A stretch of 64,000 nucleotides of DNA from Hydrangea macrophylla (lineage: Eukaryota > Streptophyta > Magnoliopsida > Cornales > Hydrangeaceae). Shown here one piece after another: positions 1 through 9,863 of the stretch (the stretch's first letter is position 1; every line of letters begins with the position of its first letter). The translations under genes were made by a program, and so were the position numbers. The stretch spans positions 126,375,999 to 126,439,998 of the forward strand of contig CM066991.1 of assembly GCA_033977485.1 (NCBI GenBank), in the 5' to 3' direction. The notes beneath the pieces are model-generated. The model saw nothing but the letters and a program-made list of their open reading frames with translations, was not told the DNA's origin and did not search any database.

Positions 1-859
1 CTTATTTTCAAATCCTTGTATCACTGACCTCCTCTCCATTAACTTCCGTTAACTTCTGTTGCTGAATCTGAGTCTTATTTGGCAAACAAGCTGCTGCTTG
101 TGCGTTTGACGTTCTATAGTTGTCACAAACAAACAAAGCCCTTACTTTTGTTTTATTTAGTTTAATAAATATAATGTTTTGGTTTTAATTGTCTTAAAAA
201 TAAATTTTCATATATATATATTTAATTGTTTGAAATTCTGTAAACTAGCAAAATAATATGTCCATTTTCCAGTATTAATTAAAATGCTTATTATGGCATT
301 TAAATAAAAATAGGATTAATACTGAAAAATTGACATAATATTTTACTATTTTATAGAATTTCAAACAATTAAATGTATATCAAAAATTGTTTTTAAAACA
401 ACTAAAACCAAAACATTATATTTATTAGAGTAATGCTATGCTTCCCAAATTTTTTTTTCCCAAAAGTGCATCCCAAATGATGTGGCAGTGGAGCCAAGTA
501 AACAACTTCCAATTAAAATTCAAATGGTCCAATATAGTAGACCTGACCCCACTGCCACATCATTTGGGATGCACTTTTAGGAAAAATATTTGGGAAGCAT
601 AGCATTACTCTATTTATTAAACTAAATAAAACAAAAGTAAGGGCTCTGTTTGTTTGTGACATAACTATAGAACGCTAAACGCACAAGCAGAAGCTTGTTT
701 GCCAAACAAGACTCAGATTCAACAACAGAAGTTAATGGAGGGGAGGTCAGTGATACACGATTTTGAAAATAAAGGATGTCAATGATATTATTCAAAACCC
801 AGGGGAGGTCTCTGATATTAGGTCATACCTCAGGAGAGGTCAATGATACATATTTACCC
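1..859. mobile_element. Long-arm foldback (Mutator-like) element, left end outside window
   Basis: The first ~280 bases reappear as the reverse complement between about 320 and 775, interrupted only by the nested MITE at 428-610. The right terminus continues to 859, ending in TATTTACCC, so the matching left terminus should begin GGGTAAATA just before base 1. It has no open frame. The long inverted arms and the nested MITE fit a non-autonomous MULE-type element, but the target duplication cannot be checked because the left end is missing. Confidence 0.6.
428..610. mobile_element. 183-bp MITE with 9-bp target duplication (Mutator-like)
   Basis: It begins GAGTAATGCTATGCTTCCCA and ends with the exact reverse complement (perfect 23-bp terminal inverted repeats). 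It is flanked by a perfect 9-bp duplication TATTTATTA at 419-427 and 611-619, which is the MULE target-site length. It sits in the right arm of the foldback element at 1-859, so it is the younger insertion. A right-hand fragment of the same family lies at 19509-19579. Confidence 0.85.
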
Positions 860-894
860 TTGTTATTATTGTTGTTGTTGTTACTATTTATTAT

Positions 895-1021
895 TAGGGA
901 ATTATTTTTCCCACTCCAAAATTGAACTAATACACTCCCTGGTACTACTGACACACTATACAGTCAATGTATTCCATGAAGTGTATTAGTTCATCCATGG
1001 AGTGCAAATGGCAATTCCCTA
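895..1021. mobile_element. 127-bp MITE
   Basis: Termini TAGGGAATT and AATTCCCTA are inverted, and the subterminal parts (CACTCC, GAACTAATACACT) also pair. The flanks are TTATTAT on both sides but lie in an ATT-rich stretch, so the target duplication is weak evidence. Superfamily not assigned. Confidence 0.5.
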
Positions 1022-1335
1022 TTATTATTATTATTATTATCCAAGTGCAAAAGTAATCAAAAGTTCGAACCAATCTATTTTCCTTTTGGTCATGAATTTG
1101 GGTAGTGCACCACAGTTCATTTTTTAAGTGGCAAATTACGCATATCACCCTTATAATAAGTTTGGAGATTACAACTAAATACAGAGAACTAACCAAGTCT
1201 AATCGTAAGAGGAAAATAAAAGAAATCAGGGAACTACAAAAAAAAAAAGGAAAAAAAAAAACCCAAAAGTTTGAGTTATAATCAAATTTGTAAGCTATTT
1301 ATTTGGAAACCTAAAAAAATTAGTTCACCTTCAAG

Positions 1336-1343
1336 TATATATA
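1336..1343 (+). promoter_or_regulatory. Putative TATA box of F-box copy 1
   Basis: TATATATA lies 56 bp before the chosen ATG at 1399, a usual distance for a plant gene with a short leader. The surrounding sequence (CTTCAAGTA...ACAGACCTAGA) also occurs at about 9530-9560 and 25945-25980 upstream of the two paralogues, where hundreds of extra bases separate it from the coding region. Confidence 0.4.
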
Positions 1344-1398
1344 CAGACCTAGAAATATCATCTATTATTTGTCCTGCAACACCTTGAAAACCATAGCC

Positions 1399-2604
1399 AT
1401 GGACCGAATATCAGAATTGCCAGAAGAGATAATCCATCATATACTCTCCCTCCTCCCCACAAAAGAAGCAGCCAAAACTATTGTCTTGTCCAGGACATGG
1501 CTTCGTTTATGGTGTACATACCCTATTTCAGACTTCCAAGATTACTTCTACTTAAACGACATGGTTCATACCTATTCTGCCGAAGATCACAATGATCATG
1601 TGACTGAAGAAAATTCACAAAACTTTATGAAATTCGTCGATGAGTCCTTGCTAAGGTATCGAGAGCAGAATATGCATATGAAGAAGTTTAGGCTCCATAC
1701 AAACAAGATCGATGCTAGAAAGTTTGCATCGCGAATAGATAATTGGATTGAAATTGCCTTTGAAAATCAAGTGGAAGAGCTAGACATTTCTATATCGGGT
1801 AGATGTTACGAATTGCCTCAGACAATATTTATGTCTAAATATTTGGTAGTTCTGAGGTTGTATGGTTGTAAGTTAATTAAGAAGAAATCTGAAACTAACA
1901 CCATCAAGTTTCATTCTCTAAAGAAGCTTTTGCTTAATGAGGTCTATTTGGATGATTGCATGATTCATAGCTTAATCTCTAGCTCCCCTTTGATTGAAGA
2001 AATTGCTCTCTCCAATTGTGAGGGTTATAATAAAATTCACTTGGCTAATTTTCATAGACTCAAGACCGTCAAAATCAGCTCATTCCTCGATGAACCAGGG
2101 TCAATTCACATTGATGCGCCAAGTCTTGAATTCTTTCATATCGACCTTACTTGGGGCGTGCCATGGAATACTAACATGGGTTCTTGTCGAAATCTAAAAC
2201 ATCTATGTATAGACTGCACAAACATTGGAGACCATTCGTTACGTGACCTTGTTTCTCACTTACCACTCCTTCAGTTATTGAAACTCCAATTTTGCAATAT
2301 GCTGAAAAAAATAAACATTACAAGTGATTCTCTTAGGGAATTTAGTTTAATCCACTGCAAGGAGATTGTGGAGGCAAATATTGATGCTCCGAAATTGGTT
2401 TTATTTGATTACAAAGGTATAAATCTTCCACTTTTACAATCAACGAGTGCTTCGGTTGTTTGGAAAGTTAGCTTCTATTTAAGCTCTGGCTACAATTCCA
2501 TGTTTTCCAATTATTTTATGGAAATTCTCGCAAACTCGGGTCGTTTTGAAGACGTTAACTTCGACGTTTTCTCCGGACTGTTACATTTAATGTGGAGGAA
2601 TTGA
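1399..2604 (+). CDS. F-box/LRR-type (FBD-like) protein, copy 1, frameshifted near its C-terminus
   Basis: Predicted 401-residue protein. It opens MDRISELPEEIIHHILSLLP, a clear F-box of about 45 residues (the Skp1-binding module of SCF ubiquitin ligases). Leucine-rich, LRR-like segments follow, typical of the large plant F-box/LRR/FBD family; the ligand-recognising part is therefore expected to be the LRR region. The ATG at 1399 was chosen because the F-box starts there; the frame is open 10 codons further upstream without an ATG. Compared with the paralogous stretch at 17740-17800, one extra base lies near 2576-2581. It shifts the frame and ends the protein at TGA 2602-2604. The homologous FBD-like sequence continues in another frame to TAA 2712-2714, and a second one-base difference lies near 2690. 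It is the only one of the three tandem copies with an intact start and long frame. It may still be functional with a shortened end, or be an early pseudogene. No intron is evident. Confidence 0.8.
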   Translation: MDRISELPEEIIHHILSLLPTKEAAKTIVLSRTWLRLWCTYPISDFQDYFYLNDMVHTYSAEDHNDHVTEENSQNFMKFVDESLLRYREQNMHMKKFRLHTNKIDARKFASRIDNWIEIAFENQVEELDISISGRCYELPQTIFMSKYLVVLRLYGCKLIKKKSETNTIKFHSLKKLLLNEVYLDDCMIHSLISSSPLIEEIALSNCEGYNKIHLANFHRLKTVKISSFLDEPGSIHIDAPSLEFFHIDLTWGVPWNTNMGSCRNLKHLCIDCTNIGDHSLRDLVSHLPLLQLLKLQFCNMLKKINITSDSLREFSLIHCKEIVEANIDAPKLVLFDYKGINLPLLQSTSASVVWKVSFYLSSGYNSMFSNYFMEILANSGRFEDVNFDVFSGLLHLMWRN

Positions 2605-3131
2605 GGGAAATTCCAAATTCGTTTATATGTGAGGTTGAGAATTTGCAATATTCAATGAAGTTATTTAGTTATTTAGCTCTTCTGAATGGGCTTGTTTTGG
2701 ATTTGTCATCCTAAGACTGCCTCCACAATTGGGTTACAAGTCTAATAAGAATCTCATAGAGGAACTTATGGAGATATTTATGAACAGAGAAGATCATAAA
2801 GAGGTGGAATGAATTCAGATTAAAGTGGTGAGCGCTTATTTAAAGATAAGATCAATTTACTTTCTTAGACTTAACAATTTCTGGTAAATGATTGTTATAT
2901 TCTAGATTTGAGGTCTTTTCTATCTTCAAAATGATTCATTGTTCACTCTTGATGCTTATGCTTGTACTGGAACAATTTCGTGATTTTAGAAATGTTGGTT
3001 ATAGTCCAATTGTTCACTTCGTTGCTTGATATTTAAAATTTATATATAAAAATATAAAATAAAAAAAAAAAGTGAAAGGCTTTTAAGTGCCAACTCTGTT
3101 TTTAAAATAATTTTAAAAAAAATGGAGATGC
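2605..3131 (+). other. 3' flank of F-box copy 1, including out-of-frame FBD remnant
   Basis: Bases up to about 2790 still encode recognisable FBD-type sequence in shifted frames. The rest resembles the 3' flanks of copies 2 (about 17930-18830) and 3 (about 30030-30330), including a shared TACTGGAACAATTT motif. It therefore belongs to the duplicated unit. No other gene seen. Confidence 0.55.
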
Positions 3132-3148
3132 ACCTGCACCTCATTGTT

Positions 3149-3323
3149 TTTTTTTTTTTTGTTAACCGTGGGTGTCCGGGCCAGCTTGCGCGCACCTCGA
3201 CTCCCACGAGGCCAGGGCGTCCGTGTGAATCAGCTGTGGCCACCCCCTTGAGATTCGAACTTGAGACCTCTGGGTATAACACCCAGAGGCCTTGCCATCC
3301 GGCAGCCACAAGGGAAGTGGTTA
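3149..3323 (-). mobile_element. tRNA-derived SINE (Au-like)
   Basis: On the minus strand it carries a Pol III B-box-like motif (AGTTCGAATCTC) at about 3249-3261 preceded by an anticodon-arm-like hairpin. It has the 3' domain GTCGAGGTGCGCGCAAGCTG and ends in an A tail (T run at 3147-3160 on the plus strand). A perfect 17-bp duplication ACCTGCACCTCATTGTT flanks it at 3132-3148 and 3324-3340. The 3' domain resembles the widespread plant Au SINE family as I remember it; family assignment is inference, the SINE structure is seen. Confidence 0.8.
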
Positions 3324-3407
3324 ACCTGCACCTCATTGTTGCTTCGTATTTTATCAATAAAAGGACGTCGTGTTGTAGGTTAACATTCCGGCCCCCTAAA
3401 CATATAT

Positions 3408-3581
3408 TGTTGGAATTAGAGATTGATTTTATTACGGGATTTTATATAGGTCATGTTGACCATAATTATTATGAGATTATTTCCTTTTAATTAGTTTCCT
3501 TTTTAGTTATTCTTGTAATCTATATAACATTATGATTGTGATTGTAAATAATATCATTTAGGTTTTACCATAATCTCAATT
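3408..3581 (+). repeat. 5' LTR of copia 1
   Basis: 174 bp beginning TGTTGGAATT and ending CTCAATT, directly followed by the primer-binding site. It differs from the 3' LTR by three substitutions and no indel. Confidence 0.9.
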
Positions 3582-3593
3582 TGGTATCAAAGC
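3582..3593 (+). other. Primer-binding site of copia 1
   Basis: TGGTATCAAAGC differs at one base from TGGTATCAGAGC, the usual complement of the initiator tRNA-Met 3' end, and abuts the 5' LTR. Confidence 0.8.
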
Positions 3594-3887
3594 CTACCAC
3601 CTCCGAGCCCAGCCGCACCACCACCACCACCTCCCAGCCCAGCCGCAACACCACCACCACCTTCCTGCCCTTGTCGCAGCCCCCCCAAGCCCTAGCCGAC
3701 CCTTTTTCTTCTCTCAAATCCTAGCCCGGAACCCCCCCACAGAGGCAGCGAGCCCTTGCCTCTCTCCTCCTAGTTTTTTCGCAGCCTTTGGCTGCTGTTT
3801 CTTATTCACAGTCTGTTGGGCTGCTGTCTCATCTCTCTAGGGTGATGTATTAGAGCATATGTGTGCTCTTTGGCTTCTATTTGTTTA

Positions 3888-3965
3888 GCCGAGTGTCCGG
3901 CTGCTTATTATCCTTTCGCCGAGTGTCCGGCTGCCCATTATTTCTTTAGCCGAGTGTCCGGCTGC
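3888..3965 (+). repeat. Three-fold 30-31 bp tandem repeat in copia 1 leader
   Basis: GCCGAGTGTCCGGCTGC occurs at 3888, 3918 and 3949, separated by similar T-rich spacers, just before the gag start. Each unit contains an inverted GCCG...CGGC core. Such leader repeats could form RNA hairpins; a function is not shown. Confidence 0.75.
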
Positions 3966-4008
3966 CTACTGTTTTTGCGGTTGTTTGCTTCTTGTTGATT
4001 GTGCTTTC

Positions 4009-5100
4009 ATGGCTACTACTGGGACAGATAAGGATTCTTCTTCCGCTGTTAAGACTCCACGCCCTGATTTATCTCTTCCTCATACTGGACTCGCCCAACG
4101 CGTTACCAGTGTATTGCTCAATGGGAAGAATTTTCACGCTTGGTCTAATTCTTTTCGCCTCTTTCTTGGCGGGAAGCGTAAGATTGGGTGGTTACTGGGC
4201 AAGGAGAAGTCACCTGCTGAAAGTGATCCTAAGTATGATGAATGGTATACCGACAACTGTATCATTTTGGGATGGATGTTCAACTCTATGGATGAGCGCG
4301 TTTACAACATGTTTATGTACCACCGCACAGTTTTTGACCTTTGGACTGCCCTAAATAAGATGTATGCTCATACTCACAGCGATTCCCGCATTTTTGAGCT
4401 CTACCAGGATATCTCACATGCTTCCCAGTCCACCTTAGGACTCTCTGTAGCGGACTTTTTTGGGTATCTGCAGACGCGTTGGGAGGAGCTCTCTCAGTAT
4501 GAGCCCATTACTGACTTCCCTAATGATGGTGCTGTGGAGTCCAGGCGCCTTGATCGCCGGCATACCTACCAGTTTTTGATGGGACTGAAGCCCGAATTTG
4601 AGGCCCTTTGCACCCAGATCCTTAATACGGTTCTGTTGCCCTCTTTATTTGAGGCTTTTGCCACTGTGGAAGGTGATGAGCACCGTCATCGTATTAGTTC
4701 TCCTATACCGGCTCTTGCACCCCCTTCTTCTCCGTCTGTGCCTGATCAGATGGCATTTGCTGCTCCTTCTGGCCCTCGTCCCACTGGGTCTCGTTTTTTC
4801 TGCAAGCACTGTCAGAAGCCTGACCATACCATTGATCGTTGTTTTGAGCTTCATCCAGAGTTGAAACGACAATTTGCTAGGAGCCGACCTCCTGTTGGCC
4901 GTGGGAAAGGTACTCCTCGTACAGGGGCTGTGGTTGAGGTCACTTCACCTTCCCTTGATTTTGGGCAGCTTCAGGCCCAAATTACTCAGTTGCAGTCTCA
5001 TTTGGGCCTGGGTTCTTCCTCCTCATCTTCTAGTCCCACGGCTGCCATTGCCACAGGTACACCTACTGCTCTTCATGGTAAGTCTGCTCAACCCACCTAG
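4009..5100 (+). CDS. Copia 1 Gag (363 aa to the TAG)
   Basis: Structural capsid-like protein of the element. The ATG at 4009 was chosen as the first in-frame ATG. The N-terminal half is typical plant copia Gag (LNGKNFHAWSNSFRLFL near the start). A CCHC zinc knuckle CKHCQKPDHTIDRC (C-x2-C-x4-H-x4-C) is encoded at about 4801-4842. The frame closes at TAG 5098-5100, exactly where copia polyproteins normally carry a Trp before the protease motif LDSGA. The same frame continues into protease, so this TAG is best read as a TGG-to-TAG change rather than a natural gag end. Confidence 0.85.
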   Translation: MATTGTDKDSSSAVKTPRPDLSLPHTGLAQRVTSVLLNGKNFHAWSNSFRLFLGGKRKIGWLLGKEKSPAESDPKYDEWYTDNCIILGWMFNSMDERVYNMFMYHRTVFDLWTALNKMYAHTHSDSRIFELYQDISHASQSTLGLSVADFFGYLQTRWEELSQYEPITDFPNDGAVESRRLDRRHTYQFLMGLKPEFEALCTQILNTVLLPSLFEAFATVEGDEHRHRISSPIPALAPPSSPSVPDQMAFAAPSGPRPTGSRFFCKHCQKPDHTIDRCFELHPELKRQFARSRPPVGRGKGTPRTGAVVEVTSPSLDFGQLQAQITQLQSHLGLGSSSSSSSPTAAIATGTPTALHGKSAQPT

Positions 5101-8100
5101 ATTCTGGATTCTGGTGCTAATAACCATATGACTGGTGAGTCTTCTATTTTTGTCTCTTCGTTTACCTTTATTGATCAGTCTGTATGTATTGCTGATGGCA
5201 CTTCTGTTCCTGTTCGGAGTCAGGGTGATGCTCAGTTGTCTCCCGATATCACTCTCTCCTCGGTCTATTTTATTCCTAACTTTACATATAGTCTTCTTTC
5301 AGTCAATCGTCTTGCAAAAGATCATTATTGTGCTGTAGTGTTCTTACCTACGTGTTGCTATTTGCAGGACCTGACTTCGAAGAAGATTTTTGGCAGAGGG
5401 TATGAGCGTGATGGCCTCTACTACTTCGGTGCTCCTTCGCCTCCCCGAGTGTCTTCCAGCTTGCAAGCTACTGTTTTACCTTTTTCTCTTAGTTCTGTCT
5501 TACCAGACTCAAATAAATATGTTTTTTCCCTTAAGACTTTAGATTTGTGGCATGCTCGTCTTGGACATGCCAATTTTCAATATTTATGTTGGTTATTCCC
5601 TCCTTTAAATAAAGCTTGCAAAGACTTTAAGTTTAAATGTGTGGTTTGTGAATTGTCTAAGCATACTCGTACTTCATATATTCCACGCATGCATAGAGCA
5701 CCTAGTGCGTTCGATCTTATTCATTCTTATATATGGGGCCCTTCACTTGTTACAGCTTTGTCCCAACATCGTTATTATGTCACATTCATTGATGACTACA
5801 CTAGGTGCACTTGGGTCTATCTTATGAAGAAAAAATCTGAAGTATTTTCTCACTTTAGAAATTTTCTACAAATGGTTAAAACTCAATTTAAAACTATTGT
5901 GTGTAATATACGGTCCGAAAATGGTCGAGAATACATCACTGATGACTTTCGGGCTGCCCTTAATAAAGATGGGATACTCCAACAACTTACTTGTCCCTAC
6001 ACTCCTGAACAGAATGGTGTGGCGGAGCGTAAGAACCGTCACATCATGGCTGCAGTTCGTTGTCTCTTATGCGGTATGAATGTCCCCAAATATTTTTGGC
6101 ATATGGATGTCCTTACTGCTACCTACCTTATTAACCGTACTCCTAGCCGTGTCCTCAATGGACAGGCACCTCTTCATGTCCTTAAGCCTGATGCTATTCT
6201 TTTTCCTATTTTACCACGTGTGTTTGGTTGTACATGCTTTGTTCAGAATAGGAGTCCTACTCGCACCAAACTTGATAATAAGGCTGTTCGTTGCATTTTT
6301 TTGGGGTATTCCTCTATGTCCAAGGGATATCGGTGTTATGATCCTGTCACTCGTCATTTATATCATTCTTTGGATGTGACTTTTTTGGAAGATGTTCCTT
6401 TCTTTCCAGGTTCGTCTCCTTCTATGGCAGAGGCACCGGTGGAGGCCGTGGCGGATGATGATTCTATTTTACCGCGTTCGGTTCCTATCCTTGACTCCAC
6501 CAGTGACTCTCTGCCACCTGTTATTACTAGTGATCCATCTCAGGTATATTCTCGTCGTCCACGCCTTGCTGACCCCCTGCCACAACTTCTCCGGATTCAG
6601 GTATCTTTGCTCCTCCTTTATCTACTACTGCCACTCCTAACCTTGTTACTCCCCGTTATCCCACTCGTGTTCGTCGCCTCCCTGCTCGTTTTCTTTTGGC
6701 TGATAGTTCTAACCATCCCATTTCCAAGTATGTCTCTTATCAGGGTCTATTGGCGTCTTATCAGTCATTTCTTAGTCAGGTGGATTCTGTTCCTATTCCT
6801 CGTTCTGTTCATGAGGCTCTCCAGGATCCTCAGTGGGTAGCTGCTATGCAAGCAGAAATGGATGCTCTGCAGCGCAATAAAACGTGGGAACTAGTTGACC
6901 TTCCGGCTGGTGAGCGCACAGTTGGTTGTAAGTGGGTTTTCAGCCTTAAATTTTTGGCTGATGGGACAGTTGATCGCTATAAGGCTAGACTGGTTGCTAA
7001 GGGTTTTAATCAAGTTCCTGGCAAAGATTTTGGTGCCACTTTTGCACCTATGGCTAAACTGACTACTGTTCGCCTTCTGGTTTCTTTAGCTGCTTCCTAT
7101 TCTTGGCCTCTACACCAACTTGACGTCAAAAATGCATTTCTTAATGGTGATCTGTCTGAAACTATTTATATGGATCCTCCGCCGGGTTTTCGGGCTCAGG
7201 GGGAGTGTTCTGGGAAAGTTTGTCGCCTAAGGAAGTCTCTCTATGGTCTGAAGCAGTCTCCCCGTGCATGGTTTAGTCGGTTTAGTGATGTGATTCTTAG
7301 CATGGGATTTTCTCGGTGTCATTCGGACCACACCTGCTTTATTCGTCGCCAGTCTCAAGGGAAATGCATTATTGTGTCAGTATATGTTGATGATATTATT
7401 ATTACTGGTGATGATGCATCTGGAATCATTCAAGTGAAGTGTGTTCTTGGTAAATCATTCGATGTTAAGGATTTGGGTCCTCTTCGTTACTTTCTTGGTA
7501 TTGAGGTTACTAGGTCTCGCCAAGGTATATCCTTATCCCAAAGGAAGTATTCACTTGATCTTCTTCAGGACACGGGTATGCTTGGGTGTAGGCCTGCTTC
7601 TTCTCCTATGGATCCAAATGTGAAGTTAACTTCAGAAATGGGAGAGCTTTTGCCTGATCCTTCGATATATCAACGTCTTGTGGGTTGTCTAATCTATTTG
7701 ACGAACACAAGGCCAGATCTTACTTTTGCCGTTAGTGTCGTGAGCCAATTCATGCATTCTCCACGCACTTCTCACTTGGATGCTGTCTACCATATCCTCA
7801 GGTATCTCAAGACTTGTCCTGGTCTTGGGCTTTTCTTTAACGCAGGAGCACAGTCTGGCCTTTCCTGCTTTACAGACGCAGATTATGCAGGCTCTAGGAG
7901 TGATAGGCGTTCTACGTCTGGTTTCTGCACCTTCCGTGGGGATCATCTTATATCTTGGAAGAGTAAGAAGCAAGCTGTTGTTTCGCGCTCTTCTGCTGAA
8001 GCTGAATACCGTGCCATGGCTCAGGACACGTGTGAGCTTCTATGGCTTCGATCCCTTATGGATGAGTTGGGTTTTCCAATTATGGGTTCATCCAAGTTGT

Positions 8101-8339
8101 TTTGTGATAATAAGTCCGCCATTATGATGTCGTCTGACTCCGTTCTTCATGAGAGAACTAAACATGTGGAGGTTGATGTTCATTTTATTCGAGAGAAAGT
8201 GCGATCTGGTGTTATTATACCCAGCTTTGTTCGGTCGTCTGATCAAACTGCCGATGTGTTTACTAAATCTGTTGGTCCATCGCTTCTTCAATCTTCTATT
8301 GGCAAGCTGGGTCTCGTTGATGTCTTCGCTCCAGCTTGA
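5101..8339 (+). pseudogene. Copia 1 Pol (protease, integrase, RT, RNase H), broken
   Basis: Starts in frame after the TAG with the protease active-site motif ILDSGANNHMTG. The pre-integrase motif LWHARLGHANF lies at about 5548. In the integrase core the first catalytic Asp is replaced by Tyr (HSYIWGPS, codon 5728-5730), and the second by Glu (RSENGREY, codon 5917-5919). The third acid (GVAERKNRH) remains. The frame is lost at a run of five C at 6573-6577 (apparently one C missing). It resumes from about 6579 with RT motifs (QLDVKNAFLNGDL, YVDDIIITGDD) and RNase H motifs (TDADYAGS, SSAEAEY, CDNKSAI), ending at TGA 8337-8339 just before the purine tract. The RT/RNase H half looks intact; the integrase should be inactive. 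Confidence 0.9.
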
Positions 8340-8346
8340 GGGGGAG
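8338..8346 (+). other. Polypurine tract of copia 1
   Basis: GAGGGGGAG immediately before the 3' LTR, the expected plus-strand priming site; it overlaps the pol stop codon. Confidence 0.85.
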
Positions 8347-8520
8347 TGTTGGAATTAGAGATTGATTTTATTACGGGATTTTATATAGGTCATGTTGACC
8401 ATAATTATTATGAGATTAGTTCCTTTTAATTAGTTTCCTTTTTAGTTATCCTTGTAATCTATATAACATTATGATTGTGATTGTAAATAATATAATTTAG
8501 GTTTTACCATAATCTCAATT
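8347..8520 (+). repeat. 3' LTR of copia 1
   Basis: 174 bp, same length as the 5' LTR, followed by the target duplication TATAT. Confidence 0.9.
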
Positions 8521-9284
8521 TATATATATATATATGATTTGTTTATGTGTACACGAATTTAAATGGAATTATTTATGATTTACAAAGCATTTCGATATAG
8601 AAATTTATCTTTACGAATGAGATGATTTAGACAAATATAGTAACTCATTGCATATCTCCATATGTGGTCATTCTTAGGTTCCTTTATGATGATATAATTC
8701 ATGAATTTAAGCTCAATTTTTTTACATAAGTAACATCTTCTTAAATGACTTCATTCAAGATGAAGGATTTCTATACCAAAATCATTTGTAGATTAAATGT
8801 AGGTCTCCCTTAAATGTAGGCTCATTCAAATTTGTGAACGCGCAAAAAAATCCATAGTAAATTAACCAATTGTAGGTCTCACTTAAAATGTACATGAGTG
8901 ATAATGTAAAGAGCTAGGATTAAATGTATGTGACAATCGAATGGTTGAGATTTGAGATTTTGTTTTAAAACTTGCCCTCATTTTCCCAATTATTCTCTCT
9001 TTGTGTCGAGAAAACTACCCATGTTATTTCATTTTTTTTTTATACTTTTATCACCAAAATGTTTTATGGCCTGAATCTATTGCAACAAACTTACAATAGA
9101 TTGGATTTAATATTAATTGTCTCTTTTTAAAAGGGAAATGTTATTGGCATTCCAAAAATTAGTAAATGTACTTTATAGTATCACTCTCAAAGCATGTAGT
9201 ATCAACTGTATCATGCACTCTTTGGAGTACATAGTAATCCATGGAGTACAAATAGTAGTTCACAAAAAAAGTGTGTGTGCGTGT
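8521..9284. other. AT-rich intergenic stretch
   Basis: No coding frame or RNA gene recognised. A poorly conserved inverted pair around 9150-9262 (GGCATTCC.../...GGAGTACAAATAG) may be an old MITE, but the ends are not clear. Confidence 0.4.
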
Positions 9285-9863
9285 GTATAGTTTGGTTTAT
9301 GCATAGTGAAGAAAAAGAATAAACAATGATGTGTTTTTTTTTTTTTTTTAACTTTTTTTATTTGAAATTATTTTTTTTGGGTTGCTCCAAATAGCTCCTA
9401 AACCAACTATAGCCAAATAGTTTCTAATCCCTTTGACCAAAAAAAAACCTCTAATCCCAACCCTATCCCAAACAGCCCCTAATTCCTAACCCTAATCCCA
9501 AAGTTTTATGCCACCAAGGATTCAACTCACCTCAAGTACCATAAACAGACCTAGAGATCAAACCAAAAAAAAACACTACTGGTAGCAATCCTCTTAGGAT
9601 TGTGTAATCGTAGTTTATACATATGATATATATAAATGTGTGTGTGTGTGTGTGTGTGTGTGTCCGCCCTGCATTTATACTTAGGAAATACAGAATTCAG
9701 GAGGTAATTTTCTTGGTCCCACTTATTTAATTCTGTATTTTGTGTTTAGGGATTTTTGTATACCTTTACAAGTTACAACCTTGCCAAAGGAAGCCCAAAA
9801 AAAAAAAAGTACTCACAATTTAGGGGGTCTTTTGGTCATGGCCGTCCCAAGGTTTCACGATAA
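9285..9863 (+). repeat. Duplicated 5' flank of F-box copy 2
   Basis: This stretch resembles 25385-26080 plus 27017-27067 and 27800-27930 upstream of copy 3. Shared blocks include TTTATGCATAGTGA, AACAGA(C/T)CTAGAGATCAAAC, TAGCAATCCTC and TAATTTTCT(T/A)GGTCCCAC. The duplication unit of the F-box genes therefore included over 500 bp of upstream DNA. A (GT)n microsatellite sits at 9637-9662, the position where copy 3 has a Helitron-like insertion. Confidence 0.65.

Larger units (their letters stand above)
3408..8520 (+). mobile_element. Ty1/copia LTR retrotransposon 1 (complete but coding-defective)
   Basis: Two 174-bp LTRs (3408-3581 and 8347-8520) differ at only three positions and enclose a gag-protease-integrase-RT-RNase H coding region in copia order. 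A 5-bp duplication TATAT lies at 3403-3407 and 8521-8525. A tRNA-Met-type primer site follows the 5' LTR and a purine tract precedes the 3' LTR. Coding defects are an in-frame TAG between gag and pol, a one-base frameshift in the integrase-RT linker, and loss of two integrase catalytic residues. LTR similarity suggests a recent insertion. Confidence 0.95.

Noticed and set aside
3230..3300. Functional tRNA gene
   Set aside because: The B box and hairpin belong to a SINE with an A tail and target duplication, and no complete cloverleaf is present.
9150..9262. MITE related to 895-1021
   Set aside because: Similar words (TCCATGGAGTACAAAT) occur but the inverted ends and duplication are not convincing.
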